Positions 32,760-43,689 of a DNA stretch of 64,000 nt are shown one piece after another. Position 1 is the first letter of the stretch; every line of letters starts with the position of its first letter. This stretch comes from Luteococcus peritonei. GTDB taxonomy: Bacteria; Actinomycetota; Actinomycetes; Propionibacteriales; Propionibacteriaceae. Location of the stretch: the NCBI RefSeq assembly GCF_039526385.1, contig NZ_BAAAIX010000013.1:186001-250000 (forward strand). Direction: 5' to 3'. The position numbers and the translations under genes were made by a program. The notes under the pieces were generated by a model that made no database searches, was not told the DNA's origin, and saw only the letters and a program-made list of their open reading frames with translations.

Positions 32760-33518
32760 ATGTACTGCGCTGCCTGCGGTGGCCGGATCGAGACCGACGA
32801 CGACCGCTGCGCCGGCTGCGGGGCGGACCTGCGCGCCCCAGGCGCGGTCCGTTTCACCTCCTCGGTGGACGATGACACCCGGCTGCACGACGTCTTCCCC
32901 GAGCACCAGCCCCCGGCAGAGTGGTTCGACGACCCGGTGGAGACCCGCACCACGCCCCGCAATGCGCCGCCGCGCGACCGGATGCGCCTGGTGGCCCTGC
33001 CCGATCCCGATGCGCTGGGCTCGCGGCGGGTGCTCACCGGCATCGTGCTGGCCGTCTGCCTGCTGCTCGCCGGCGGTGTGGTGCTGGCGATCCGATGGGC
33101 CCAGCACGTGATCGACGCGCCCTTCGCCGAGGCCCGCGTGGCTGCCTCGAGTGCCGCGGCCTCCGCCTCGGCCTCCCGTGCCGCCGCCTCCCGCACCGCG
33201 ACGGCGCCAGCCACGCCCAAGGACCTGCCGCTGCCGCAGGCCTCCAGTGCCGAACCCAGCCAGGAGGAGACCGGCTACCGGGCCAGCTCGCTGCCCTCGG
33301 CCGCCAAGCAGTGCAGCCCCGTGGTGGGAGCCAATTCGAAGACCTCCTGCGGCTTCGCCAAGGCCGTCGCCGATGCCCTGCCCGACAAGCCCAAGGACAA
33401 CTTCACGGTGAAGGCCACCAGCCCGGTCACCGGGCAGGCCTACACCCTCACCTGCGCCGCCGGTCAGATGGTGGTCTGCTCCGGCGGCCAGTCGGTGCAG
33501 GTCTACGTGCTCTACTGA
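32760..33518 (+). CDS. Zinc-ribbon, single-helix membrane protein of unknown function
   Basis: This 252-residue protein has an N-terminal zinc ribbon (Cys3, Cys6, Cys17, Cys20: YCAACGG and CAGCGA) in the cytosol and one transmembrane helix at about 91-112. A Ser/Ala/Thr-rich linker (about 122-165) and an extracytoplasmic C-terminal domain with four cysteines (CSPVVGANSKTSCGFA and LTCAAGQMVVCSGG) follow. The last domain looks like a small disulphide-stabilised fold. Function unknown. Proteins with this architecture are common in actinobacteria. ATG 32760 has a GGGGAGG ribosome binding site. Confidence 0.75.
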   Translation: MYCAACGGRIETDDDRCAGCGADLRAPGAVRFTSSVDDDTRLHDVFPEHQPPAEWFDDPVETRTTPRNAPPRDRMRLVALPDPDALGSRRVLTGIVLAVCLLLAGGVVLAIRWAQHVIDAPFAEARVAASSAAASASASRAAASRTATAPATPKDLPLPQASSAEPSQEETGYRASSLPSAAKQCSPVVGANSKTSCGFAKAVADALPDKPKDNFTVKATSPVTGQAYTLTCAAGQMVVCSGGQSVQVYVLY

Positions 33519-33575
33519 GCGGCCCACGCCAGGCCGGTGGCCCGTCGTCTACGGGGCACCGCGGAGTGCGCCAGG

Positions 33576-34067
33576 TCAGTGACCGATGCGCCGCACCCCG
33601 GCCAGCCGGATCGACTCGTCGTCGGCCAGGTCGGCCCAGCTGCCGTCCAGCTCGAAGCGGGTGAAGGCGGCGGTGGGGAAGGAGCACTGCAGGTCGTCGG
33701 CCTGCTGCGGGGCGCTGGCCCAGGCCAGTTCCGCGGACAGCGAGGGGACGGCCGGCGCGTGCGCCACCACGAGCAGCACCTGCACCTCGTCGTCCACCTC
33801 GGTGATCCGCTGGGCCATGGTCTCGGTGCCGCAGTTGTAGAGGGCGTCCATGTACTCCACCGGGGCCTCCAGGCCCAGACAGTCGACGGTCTCCCGGGTG
33901 CGGGTGGCCGAGGAGCAGAGCACGTGCTGCACCCCCAGCTCGCGCAGCTCCGCCCCGACGGCGGTGGCCTCCTGGCGGCCCTCCGAGGTGAGGCGTCGGC
34001 CCTTGTCGCCGGACTCGGACCAGCCCTCGGCGCTGGCATGGCGCATCAGCAGCAGGGTGCGGCTCAT
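33576..34067 (-). CDS. SixA-like phosphohistidine phosphatase (histidine phosphatase superfamily)
   Basis: This 163-residue protein has the catalytic Arg-His pair at residues 9-10 in LLLMRHASAEGW, a second arginine in CSSATRTRETVDCL, and the distal His in VVAHAPAVPSL. SixA removes phosphate from phosphohistidine, for example on PTS proteins or sensor kinases, though the substrate here is unknown. It overlaps the upstream methyltransferase gene by four bases. Confidence 0.88.
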   Translation of the reverse strand: MSRTLLLMRHASAEGWSESGDKGRRLTSEGRQEATAVGAELRELGVQHVLCSSATRTRETVDCLGLEAPVEYMDALYNCGTETMAQRITEVDDEVQVLLVVAHAPAVPSLSAELAWASAPQQADDLQCSFPTAAFTRFELDGSWADLADDESIRLAGVRRIGH

Positions 34068-35092
34068 GCGGTGGTCTCCTCGCTCGGGCGGGGCCGGACG
34101 GCCACCATCAGGTCTCGGTGGATCGAGGAGTCGACGCGGTGCGCGAAGCCCAGCCAGTCGGGGCCCTGCTGCGGCAACAGGCCGTTGGCCTGCATCAGCT
34201 CGGCCAGCTCCTCGCGGGGCAGGCCATGGGTGTTCCAGCTCAGGCCCAACGCGCCGCCGTCCTTGAGCTGGGAGGCCCAGACCGGCAGCGCCTCACCGAT
34301 CAGTCCGGCGGGGGAGCGGTCGCGCTTGCCGGCATGGCCGCGCACGTCGCTGACCTGGTGGGCGCCGTGCACCACGCCGTAGGGGGCGTCGGTGACGATC
34401 GCGTCGAACTTCTTCTTGCCGTACAGGTAGCCGCTCTGCCGGGTGTCGCCGGTGAAGACGGTCATCTCCAGGTGCTCGGCGGTCAGCTTGGCGTCGAAGC
34501 GCTTGCCGATCGCCTTGCCCTCGCGACGCACCGGGGTGGTGTCGGCGGTGTGCTTGACGCGCTTGCGGCGCAGCCAGGTCTTCAGGTAGGCCGACATCTG
34601 CTCCACCGCCTTGGTGTCGCCCTCCACGCCGTAGCCGTTGTGGCCCAGCATCCAGGCCACCATCAGCGTCGTGCCGCGGCCCGCCAGCGGGTCCAGGACC
34701 GCCAGCGCACCAGTGGTGCGGGTGGTGACCTGCGAGAGGGTCACGTTGAGCAGCAGCTGGGTGAACTGCTCGTTGGTCTTGCCCGGGTACTTGGGGATGG
34801 TCACCAGGTCGTCGTCCAGGCGCAGGGTGCGGGGCAGTTCGACGGGGCGCAGCAGCTCGCCCTCGACGCCGAAGAGCGCCAGCGCGGCGGACTGGCGCGA
34901 GAGCGCGGCCAGCTGGTCGGGGCCCAGCTCGTCGGCCTCGAAGGCGAGGTAGTCCACCCCGGCGACGGTGGCAGGCTCCACGGCGGAGACGAAGGGCGCG
35001 GACAGCCGCAGCTCACCGGCGGCCAGCGTGGCGGCCTCGCCCGCATAGACTCGGTTGGCGGACGGGGCGAGCAGCATCAGATGTCGTGGCAC
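34064..35092 (-). CDS. SAM-dependent methyltransferase, TRM11/UPF0020-like
   Basis: This 342-residue protein has SAM-binding motif I at 134-141 (DPLAGRGT) and the catalytic motif IV at 234-239 (TDAPYG, with Asp replacing Asn/Asp of NPPY/DPPY). It resembles RNA m2G methylases and N6-type MTases, so tRNA or rRNA is a likely target. The N-terminal 90 residues could act as a binding domain. It is followed by the coupled SixA-like gene. Confidence 0.75.
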   Translation of the reverse strand: MPRHLMLLAPSANRVYAGEAATLAAGELRLSAPFVSAVEPATVAGVDYLAFEADELGPDQLAALSRQSAALALFGVEGELLRPVELPRTLRLDDDLVTIPKYPGKTNEQFTQLLLNVTLSQVTTRTTGALAVLDPLAGRGTTLMVAWMLGHNGYGVEGDTKAVEQMSAYLKTWLRRKRVKHTADTTPVRREGKAIGKRFDAKLTAEHLEMTVFTGDTRQSGYLYGKKKFDAIVTDAPYGVVHGAHQVSDVRGHAGKRDRSPAGLIGEALPVWASQLKDGGALGLSWNTHGLPREELAELMQANGLLPQQGPDWLGFAHRVDSSIHRDLMVAVRPRPSEETTA

Positions 35093-35124
35093 CCGCCGAT
35101 TCTCCCATGCCGAGCAGGAGCAGG

Positions 35125-35622
35125 ATGAAACCAGTCGAGCCGGGCGACGAGCCGGTGGGTGGCGCCACCGCGCTGGCCGATCCCGAGGTGGACTCGCTGG
35201 CCGCCGCGCGCCCGCTGCACCTGCGGGCTCGCTACCTCTACGTGGTCTTCGTCGGTGGCGTGCTGGGAACCACCGCCCGCTGGTGCCTGGCGGAGTGGAT
35301 GCCGGCCGTGGACGGCTGGCCGCTGGGCACCCTGGTGGCCAACCTGGTCGGTGCCTTCTGCCTGGGCCTGTTGCTGGAGGTGCTGTTGCGCACCGCCCCG
35401 GACCAGGGCTGGCCCCGGCTCGCCCGGCTGCACCTGGGCACCGGCTTCCTGGGCTCCTTCACGACGATGAGCGCGCTGGTCACCGAGACCACCCTGTTGG
35501 CCCAGGGCCACCATCCGGGCCAGGCCGCCGGCTACCTCGTGGGCAGCCTGCTCGGAGGCGTGGTGCTGGCCTGGCTGGGCGTGGTGCTCGGCGCCCGCCT
35601 GGCGGGAGAGGCGGCACGATGA
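35125..35622 (+). CDS. crcB: Fluoride ion transporter, CrcB/Fluc subunit
   Basis: This 165-residue four-helix membrane protein exports fluoride and so protects against its toxicity. Motifs: GGVLGTTARWCLAEWM, NLVGAFCLGLLLEVL and TGFLGSFTTMSALVTET, with the pore Phe/Thr and the central Asn. ATG 35125 is used because AGGAG precedes it; ATG 35107 is an alternative. It overlaps the next crcB by four bases. Paired genes usually form a heterodimer. No fluoride riboswitch was recognised upstream. Confidence 0.9.
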   Translation: MKPVEPGDEPVGGATALADPEVDSLAAARPLHLRARYLYVVFVGGVLGTTARWCLAEWMPAVDGWPLGTLVANLVGAFCLGLLLEVLLRTAPDQGWPRLARLHLGTGFLGSFTTMSALVTETTLLAQGHHPGQAAGYLVGSLLGGVVLAWLGVVLGARLAGEAAR

Positions 35623-35981
35623 ACCTGGTGCTGATGGCCGTGCTCGGTGGCCTGGGGGCGGTCTGCCGCTTCATGCTCGACGCCGCGGTGCGTCGTCGCC
35701 TGCCCGGCGCCTTCCCGGCGGGAACCCTGCTGGTGAACCTGCTGGGCTCCTTCCTGCTGGGCCTGCTCACGGGTGCCGTGCTGCGCTCCGGCCTGGACCC
35801 CGACGTGCGCCTGGTGCTCGGCACCGGCTTCTGCGGCGGCTTCACCACCTTCTCCACCGCCAGCCTGGAGGTGGTGCGCCTGGTGCGTGCCGGTCGGGCC
35901 TGGCTGGCGCTGGGCTACCTGCTGGGGGGCGCGGCTCTCTGTCTTTCCTGCGCAGCGCTCGGGCTGGCCCTGGCCGGCTGA
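35619..35981 (+). CDS. crcB: Fluoride ion transporter, second CrcB/Fluc subunit
   Basis: This 120-residue four-helix protein, shorter than its partner, carries GGLGAVCRFMLDAAVRRR, LLVNLLGSFLLGLLTGAVL and TGFCGGFTTFSTASLEVVR. The four-base overlap with the first crcB gene implies equal expression and a dual-topology heterodimer, as is known for Fluc pairs. Confidence 0.93.
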   Translation: MNLVLMAVLGGLGAVCRFMLDAAVRRRLPGAFPAGTLLVNLLGSFLLGLLTGAVLRSGLDPDVRLVLGTGFCGGFTTFSTASLEVVRLVRAGRAWLALGYLLGGAALCLSCAALGLALAG

Positions 35982-36220
35982 CCTCCGGGCTGGGGTAGCC
36001 GTCGAGCCTGGCACTGGTCGCGCCTGTGTCCGTGCGCTGTATGTCCGTGCATGATGTCCGGCCGTGGGGCCAGGGTTGGCTCCCCATCTCGGCTGGGGGC
36101 CGATCACCGCGGCTCGCTGCTGATCGCCCCGTCCGGTGCGACATGCGCGGGCCGAGGCTCGTGCGCGTCGCATGTCAGTCGCGCGCTGAACCCGGCGAGG
36201 TCGCACTTCCAGCCCACGGG

Positions 36221-36395
36221 TGCACTGCGACCCCGCTCCATGCGCTCCGGCCCCGCTGCCTGCGCTCCGGCCCCGCTGCCTGCGCTCCGGCCCCGCTGCC
36301 TGCGCTCCGGCCCCGCTCCGTGCGCGCCGACCCCGCTCCATGCGCTCCGACCCCGCTCCCTGCGCGCCGACCCCGCTCCATGCGCTCCGACCCGG
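36221..36395. repeat. 20-bp tandem repeat array
   Basis: Nearly nine units of TGCGCTCCGGCCCCGCTGCC and variants (TGCGCGCCGACCCCGCTCCA) run head to tail with exact 20-bp phase. The first six keep CTCCGGCCCCGCTG; later ones drift. There are no spacers. Like the array at 30641-30842 it lies between convergent genes, and it has the same period. Confidence 0.85.
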
Positions 36396-36439
36396 CTGTT
36401 GAGGGGTCGAGGCGTCGGGGACGGGGTCGACGCGCTGCC

Positions 36440-36704
36440 CACGGCTGCTGCCGCAGGGGTGATCGGGTGCGTGCTGCCGTGATGTGCGCTCTGCGGCTCA
36501 TCGATCGGTTCGACGGGGCTGGGGGACAGCGATCAGCGCGAGCAGCACTGGCGGATGAGGCGGGCCAGGGCCGTGGGTTCGCCGGACCTGGTGATCGCGT
36601 CGCAGCAGATGACGTCGCGGCTGGTGGGTGCTGATCGCGGCCGTCGCGCGCAGCTCACGGCTGCTGCAGCAGGGGTGATCCGACGTGTGCGGCCGTGATG
36701 TGCG
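36440..36704. repeat. 49-bp direct repeat, two copies
   Basis: CACGGCTGCTGCCGCAGGG..GTGATGTGCG at 36440-36488 and a diverged copy at 36656-36704 (about 80% identical by eye), 216 bases apart. No coding role is seen. Confidence 0.65.
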
Positions 36705-36865
36705 GGCTGGGGGCACGCGGAGCACGGGATGCGCCGGGTGGCGTCACCCGGTGACGCGCCCCCGAGCGCCCACTCCCAGGACGAACTTCCCGGCATCCAG
36801 TCATGCGGGCGGCGAGGGTGCCGGCCAGCAGGCCGCCGCCCCTGCGGCGCGGCCCAGAGAACGCG

Positions 36866-36898
36866 AAAGGGCCCGTCCCCAGCGGGGACGGACCCTTG
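36866..36898 (-). terminator. Terminator of ppa
   Basis: An almost perfect stem AAGGGCCCGTCCCC / GGGGACGGACCCTT (single mismatch) with an AGC loop, read on the minus strand, ends in CCCTTTCG. Confidence 0.75.
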
Positions 36899-36967
36899 TC
36901 ACGGTTCAGCAGCACCGCTCACCGGTGCCGACCCGCGTCCTTGCGGGCGTGCGCTCTGTGATCTGCG

Positions 36968-37531
36968 TCAGTGGGAGACGAAGACGGTGTGGTGCTCGTA
37001 CGCGGTGCCCTTGGCGCGCTCGATGGAGTCCTTGACCTCCTGCTCGGCATTCGCACGGCCGGTCCAGGTGGCGCCCTCCACGCTCTTGCCGGGCTCCAGG
37101 TCCTTGTAGACCGTGAAGAAGTGCTCGATCTCGAGCAGCATGTACTCCGGCACGTCGGTGATGTCCTGCTGGTGGTCACGACGACGGTCGGCGGTGGGGA
37201 TGCACAGCACCTTGTCGTCGCCGCCCATCTCGTCGGTCATGCGGAACATGGCGATCGCACGGCACTCGATCAGGCAGCCGGGGAAGGTGGCCTCGTTGCC
37301 GATCACCATGGCGTCCAGGGGGTCGCCGTCCTGGCCCAGGGTGCCCTCGATGAAGCCGTAGTCGTAGGGGTACTGGGTGGAGGTGAACAGGGTCCGGTCC
37401 AGGCGGATGCGGCCGGTGTTGTGGTCCATCTCGTACTTGTTCTTGGTGCCCTTGGGGATCTCGATCGTCACGTCGAAGGTGACGCCGGACGGCAGGGCGG
37501 TGAGGTTGGGCTTCACGAAATCTTCTGTCAC
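36968..37531 (-). CDS. ppa: Inorganic pyrophosphatase (family I)
   Basis: This 187-residue cytosolic enzyme hydrolyses pyrophosphate to two phosphates and so drives biosynthetic reactions. It has the family I signature DGDPLDAMV (metal-binding aspartates), IPKGTKNKYEMDHNTG and DVPEYMLLEIEHFFTVYKDL. It is divergent from dacB in the conserved actinobacterial block. Confidence 0.97.
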   Translation of the reverse strand: MTEDFVKPNLTALPSGVTFDVTIEIPKGTKNKYEMDHNTGRIRLDRTLFTSTQYPYDYGFIEGTLGQDGDPLDAMVIGNEATFPGCLIECRAIAMFRMTDEMGGDDKVLCIPTADRRRDHQQDITDVPEYMLLEIEHFFTVYKDLEPGKSVEGATWTGRANAEQEVKDSIERAKGTAYEHHTVFVSH

Positions 37532-37597
37532 GGTGAGCTCTCTCTATGCTTGGGGCACCTGAACACGGCTGACACTACCGTCAAACAGGGGAGGACC

Positions 37598-39025
37598 GTG
37601 AGCCGAGCTAGCAGACAGCGGGACCGACGTGGTGCCGCGAGCGGCATCGCGGGGGCCCTGCTCCTCGTCGTGGTGGTGGCCGCGCTGGTCATCGGGGCGG
37701 CCGTCTGGCACCGTCCGCTGCTGCTGGCCAGCGGCTTGTGGACCGACGGCGGTCAGCCAACCGTCAGCCCCACCTTCTTCGACGCCCCCTCTGCAAGCCC
37801 CGAACCGGCCGGCAGCGGCGTGATCGGCCAGGCGCCGGCCGCCGCGCAGGGCAAGGCCCCCACCCCGGCCGGGCTCACCAAGGCCATCGCCGCCGTCCCC
37901 GCCAAGGGCCTGGGCACCACCTCCGGAGTCGTGGTCGACGTCGCCAGCGGCAGGGTGCTCTGGCAACGCAACCAGAACACCCCGCTGGTGCCCGCCAGCA
38001 CCATGAAGCTGCTCACCAGCGTCGCCGCGCTCAACCTGCTGGGCCCCGACACCACCTTCACCACCCGGGTGGTGGCCACCGCCCCCGGCAAGCTGGTGCT
38101 GGTGGGTGGGGGAGACCCCTACCTGGCCTCGGTCCGCTCCAAGGACTACCCGAACGCCCCTTCCAGCGCGGAGCTGGCCCAGCGCACCGCCGCCGCCCTC
38201 AAGCAGCAGGGCACCAGGACGGTCAGCCTCGGCTACGACGAGAGCCTGTTCACCGGACCGGCCTGGCACCCCAGCTGGCCCGACGGCTACCACGACCAGG
38301 TCACCACCGTCAGCGCGCTGTGGATCGACCAGGGCCGGCCCGCCAAGGGCCAGCCGGCCAGCCGGACCCCGGCCCTGAGCGCTGCCCAGCTCTTCGCCAA
38401 GCAGCTCAAGGCCAACGGGATCACCGTCGCCGGGAGCCAGACCGCCGTGCGTCCGGGGGCCGAGGCCACGGAGGTGGCGGCCATCGACTCGCTACCGGTG
38501 CGCACCCTGGTGCAGGAGACGCTGGTGCACTCGGACAACTCCGCCGCGGAGGTCCTGCTGCGCCAGGCCGGGCTCAAGGCCGGCGCGGGCGGCAGCTTCG
38601 CCGGCGGCACCAAGGCGGTGCAGCAGCAGCTGGCCACGCTCAAGGCCTGGACCCCGCAGACCCGGCTGGTCGACGGCTCCGGACTGAGCCGCGCCAACCA
38701 CGTGCCCGCCGTCGCGCTCGCCGTCGCACTGCGCGCCGCCGCGACGCAGGACCGGCTCGCTGCGGCCGTCGAGGGCCTGCCCTCGGCCGGCGTCACCGGC
38801 ACCCTGCACAGCCGCTTCTACACCGACCAGGCGCGCCCGGGCCGCGGCTGGGTCAATGCGAAGACCGGGACGCTCACCAAGGTGGCCACCCTGGCCGGGC
38901 AGACGCGCACCCGGAGCGGAGAGGACGTAGTCTTCGCTCTCATGGCCAACAACCAGACCGAGGAATGGGGTGCGCGGACCTGGCTCGACCAGGTGGCGGC
39001 CACCATTGCCTCCTGCGGGTGCTGA
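37598..39025 (+). CDS. dacB: D-alanyl-D-alanine carboxypeptidase/endopeptidase (PBP4 type)
   Basis: This 475-residue membrane-anchored penicillin-binding protein has one N-terminal transmembrane helix (about 18-38) and a Pro/Ser-rich linker. The S13 peptidase domain has motifs SxxK (PASTMKLLTSVA), SxN (HSDNSAAEVLLRQ) and KTG (NAKTGTLTKV). It trims or cleaves peptidoglycan cross-links outside the membrane. The start is GTG 37598, behind GGGGAGG. The open frame upstream of it has no homology. It is the first gene of dacB-tilS-hpt-ftsH. Confidence 0.93.
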   Translation: MSRASRQRDRRGAASGIAGALLLVVVVAALVIGAAVWHRPLLLASGLWTDGGQPTVSPTFFDAPSASPEPAGSGVIGQAPAAAQGKAPTPAGLTKAIAAVPAKGLGTTSGVVVDVASGRVLWQRNQNTPLVPASTMKLLTSVAALNLLGPDTTFTTRVVATAPGKLVLVGGGDPYLASVRSKDYPNAPSSAELAQRTAAALKQQGTRTVSLGYDESLFTGPAWHPSWPDGYHDQVTTVSALWIDQGRPAKGQPASRTPALSAAQLFAKQLKANGITVAGSQTAVRPGAEATEVAAIDSLPVRTLVQETLVHSDNSAAEVLLRQAGLKAGAGGSFAGGTKAVQQQLATLKAWTPQTRLVDGSGLSRANHVPAVALAVALRAAATQDRLAAAVEGLPSAGVTGTLHSRFYTDQARPGRGWVNAKTGTLTKVATLAGQTRTRSGEDVVFALMANNQTEEWGARTWLDQVAATIASCGC

Positions 39026-39026
39026 G

Positions 39027-39959
39027 ATGGCACGCCGCATGCTCACCCCTGCCCAGCTCCAGCTGGTGCAGGTGGTCCGTCCCCACGTGAACGCGCCGCT
39101 GGTGCGGATCGGCTGCTCCGGGGGTGCCGACTCGTTGGCCCTGGTGGCAGCCGCAGCCGCCTGCCGCGGCGAGGCCACCACCCTGGAGGCCGTCGTCGTG
39201 GACCACGGCCTGCAGGAGAACTCCGCCGAGGCCGCCCGCTCCACCGCCGCCGTCGTCGAGAACCTCGGCGTGCACGCCCGGCTGGTGCGCGTCGACGTGG
39301 TCGACGACGGTCACGGGCTGGAGGCGGCCGCCCGGGAGGCGCGGCTGGCCGCGCTGGCCGGTGACCGCAAGGCGCCGGTGCTGCTGGGCCACACCCTCGA
39401 CGACCAGGCCGAGACCGTGCTGCTCGGCCTGGGTCGCGGCAGTGGACCGGCCTCGCTGCAGGCGATGGCCGAGCGACGCGATGTCTTCGTCCGCCCGCTG
39501 CTCGGGGTCCGTCGCGCGGTCACCCGCCAGGCCTGCAAGGACTGGGGCCTGCCGGTCTGGGAGGACCCGATGAACTCCGACCTGCGCTTCCGCCGGGTGC
39601 GGGTGCGCAACCAGCTGGTGCCGATCATGGAGGACGTGCTGGGTGGCGGCGTGGTGGAGGCCCTGGGCCGCACCGCCTCGATGCTGCGCGCCGACAACCA
39701 CCTGATCGACGAGCTCGCCCGTCAGCAGGCCACCGAGGACTGCTCGGAGCTGGCCCGGCTGCACCCGGCGCTGCGCTCCCGGGTGCTGCGCAGCTGGCTG
39801 CTGCGCCAGGGCGTGCCGGAGCCCAGCCATGGCCACGTGCAGGCCGTCGAGCAGCTGGTCACCGACTGGCACGGCCAGAGCGGGCTCGACCTGCCCGGTG
39901 GCGTGCGGGTGCAGCGTGAGGACGGCCGGCTGGTCGCAGCGCAGACCCCGGCTGGGTAG
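39027..39959 (+). CDS. tilS: tRNA(Ile)-lysidine synthase
   Basis: This 310-residue N-type ATP pyrophosphatase has the PP-loop SGGADS at 31-36. It modifies C34 of tRNA-Ile(CAU) to lysidine so that it reads AUA. GHTLDDQAETVLLGLGRGSG is diagnostic. The protein is short and lacks an extended C-terminal domain, as is usual for actinobacteria. It begins one base after the dacB stop. Confidence 0.94.
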   Translation: MARRMLTPAQLQLVQVVRPHVNAPLVRIGCSGGADSLALVAAAAACRGEATTLEAVVVDHGLQENSAEAARSTAAVVENLGVHARLVRVDVVDDGHGLEAAAREARLAALAGDRKAPVLLGHTLDDQAETVLLGLGRGSGPASLQAMAERRDVFVRPLLGVRRAVTRQACKDWGLPVWEDPMNSDLRFRRVRVRNQLVPIMEDVLGGGVVEALGRTASMLRADNHLIDELARQQATEDCSELARLHPALRSRVLRSWLLRQGVPEPSHGHVQAVEQLVTDWHGQSGLDLPGGVRVQREDGRLVAAQTPAG

Positions 39960-39968
39960 GGTGATGGC

Positions 39969-40523
39969 GTGGATGCTGCCGATGTGACCCAGGACCTGAC
40001 CCATGTGCTCTTCACCGCCGACGAGGTGGCCGGACGCATCGCCGAGATGGCCGGCCAGATCGACGCCGACTACGAGGGTCGCGAGGTGCTGCTGATCGGC
40101 GTGCTGAACGGTGCCGTGATGGTGATGAGCGACCTGTCGCGCGCCATGAAGAGCCACCTCACCATGGACTGGATGGCCATCTCCTCCTACGGTTCGGGCA
40201 CCAAGAGCTCCGGTGTGGTGCGCATCCTCAAGGACCTCACCACCGACATCTCGGGCAAGCACGTGCTGATCGTCGAGGACATCGTCGACACCGGCCTGAC
40301 GCTGAGCTACCTGGTGCAGAACCTGCGCAGCCGCGGACCGGAGACCATCGAGGTGGCCGCCATGTTCCGCAAGCCGGAGGCGATGACCGCACCGGTGGAC
40401 GTGAAGTACGTCGGCTTCGACATCCCCAACGAGTTCGTCGTCGGCTACGGCCTGGACTACGCGGGTCGCTACCGCAACCTGCGCGACGTGGGCACCCTGG
40501 CGCCGCACGTCTACGGCGGCTGA
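39969..40523 (+). CDS. hpt: Hypoxanthine phosphoribosyltransferase
   Basis: This 184-residue enzyme salvages hypoxanthine/guanine using PRPP. It has the PRPP motif VLIVEDIVDTGLTLSYLV and VLIGVLNGAVMVMSDLSR. The start is GTG 39969, since no in-frame ATG lies nearby. It is placed between tilS and ftsH as in most actinobacteria. Confidence 0.94.
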   Translation: MDAADVTQDLTHVLFTADEVAGRIAEMAGQIDADYEGREVLLIGVLNGAVMVMSDLSRAMKSHLTMDWMAISSYGSGTKSSGVVRILKDLTTDISGKHVLIVEDIVDTGLTLSYLVQNLRSRGPETIEVAAMFRKPEAMTAPVDVKYVGFDIPNEFVVGYGLDYAGRYRNLRDVGTLAPHVYGG

Positions 40524-40654
40524 CCGGCTGGGGTCGTCCCCGGTCCGGGGCGACGGGCGGCCGGGGCGGGCTTGGAGCGCGCTGGTAGGGTCGGGATGCT
40601 CCATCGTCCGTGGCCGTGCGCTCGCGCGCAGCCCCCGTCATTGTCAGGTCGTCG

Positions 40655-42994
<2,340 letters not shown>

Positions 42995-43002
42995 GCCACC
43001 CT

Positions 43003-43032
43003 CGACGGCCCGACCACACGGTCGGGTCGTCG
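43003..43032 (+). terminator. Terminator after ftsH
   Basis: The stem CGACGGCCCGACC pairs with GGTCGGGTCGTCG around an ACAC loop, with one G-T pair. It lies 8 bases after the ftsH stop. Confidence 0.8.
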
Positions 43033-43080
43033 TCGTGTCCCCGGCCGTCTCGGCCCGCGGCGCCACCTAGCATGGAGCGG

Positions 43081-43689
43081 GTGAACACTGACCCGATGGC
43101 CGAGCAGCAGCGGCTGGAGAAGATCGGCTTCGACCACGCGCGCATCGTGGCGGCCGTCCGCGAGATCCTGATCGGTATCGGCGAGGACCCGGACCGCGAG
43201 GGTCTGCGCGAGACCCCGGAGCGGGTGGCGCGCAGCTATGCCGAGATCTTCAGCGGCATGGGTTCCGACGTGGAGGAGCTGCTGGGCACCACCTTCGACA
43301 TCTCCCACGACGAGCTGGTGCTGGTGCGCGACATCGAGCTGTGGAGCATGTGCGAGCACCACCTGGTGCCCTTCACCGGCGTCGCCCACGTGGGCTACAT
43401 CCCCGCCAAGAGCGGCCGGGTCACCGGGCTGAGCAAGATCGCCCGGCTGGTGGACGCGGTGGCCAAGCGCCCGCAGGTGCAGGAGCGGATCACCACGCAG
43501 GTGGCCGACGCGCTGGTGGAGCACCTGGGGGCCCGCGGCGTGATCGTGGTGATCGAGGCCGAGCACCTGTGCATGACCATGCGCGGCGTGAAGAAGCCCG
43601 GTGCCAAGACCGTCACCTCCGCGGTGCGCGGCGTGCTGCGCGATCCCGCCACCCGCGCCGAAGCGATGAGCCTGATCACGGCGGGCTGA
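43081..43689 (+). CDS. folE: GTP cyclohydrolase I
   Basis: This 202-residue enzyme makes dihydroneopterin triphosphate, the first step of folate synthesis. The zinc ligands are in SMCEHHLVPFTG and EAEHLCMTMRGVKKPG. The start is GTG 43081, three bases after GGAGCGG, but ATG 43072 and ATG 43096 are in frame and possible. The stop shares a base with the folP ATG (TGATG), indicating coupling. Confidence 0.95.
   Translation: MNTDPMAEQQRLEKIGFDHARIVAAVREILIGIGEDPDREGLRETPERVARSYAEIFSGMGSDVEELLGTTFDISHDELVLVRDIELWSMCEHHLVPFTGVAHVGYIPAKSGRVTGLSKIARLVDAVAKRPQVQERITTQVADALVEHLGARGVIVVIEAEHLCMTMRGVKKPGAKTVTSAVRGVLRDPATRAEAMSLITAG

Larger units (their letters stand above)
35982..36865. other. Long gene-free stretch between crcB and ppa
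   Basis: About 880 bases hold no gene I can support. Apparent repetitive open frames (ALRPRCLRSGPAA-like) are translations of the 20-bp repeat. It contains a 20-bp repeat array (36221-36395), a 49-bp direct repeat (36440-36489 and 36656-36704) and an inverted repeat GACATGCG/CGCATGTC (36140-36176). Confidence 0.7.

Noticed and set aside
35050..35125. Possible fluoride riboswitch before crcB
   Set aside because: No conserved crcB-motif sequence or structure was seen, and only 30-odd bases separate the gene from the divergent methyltransferase start.
36085..36501. Repetitive open frames with PALRPRC-type units
   Set aside because: They are translations of the 20-bp DNA repeat in several frames on both strands, without start signals. 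The frames are equally open in other phases.
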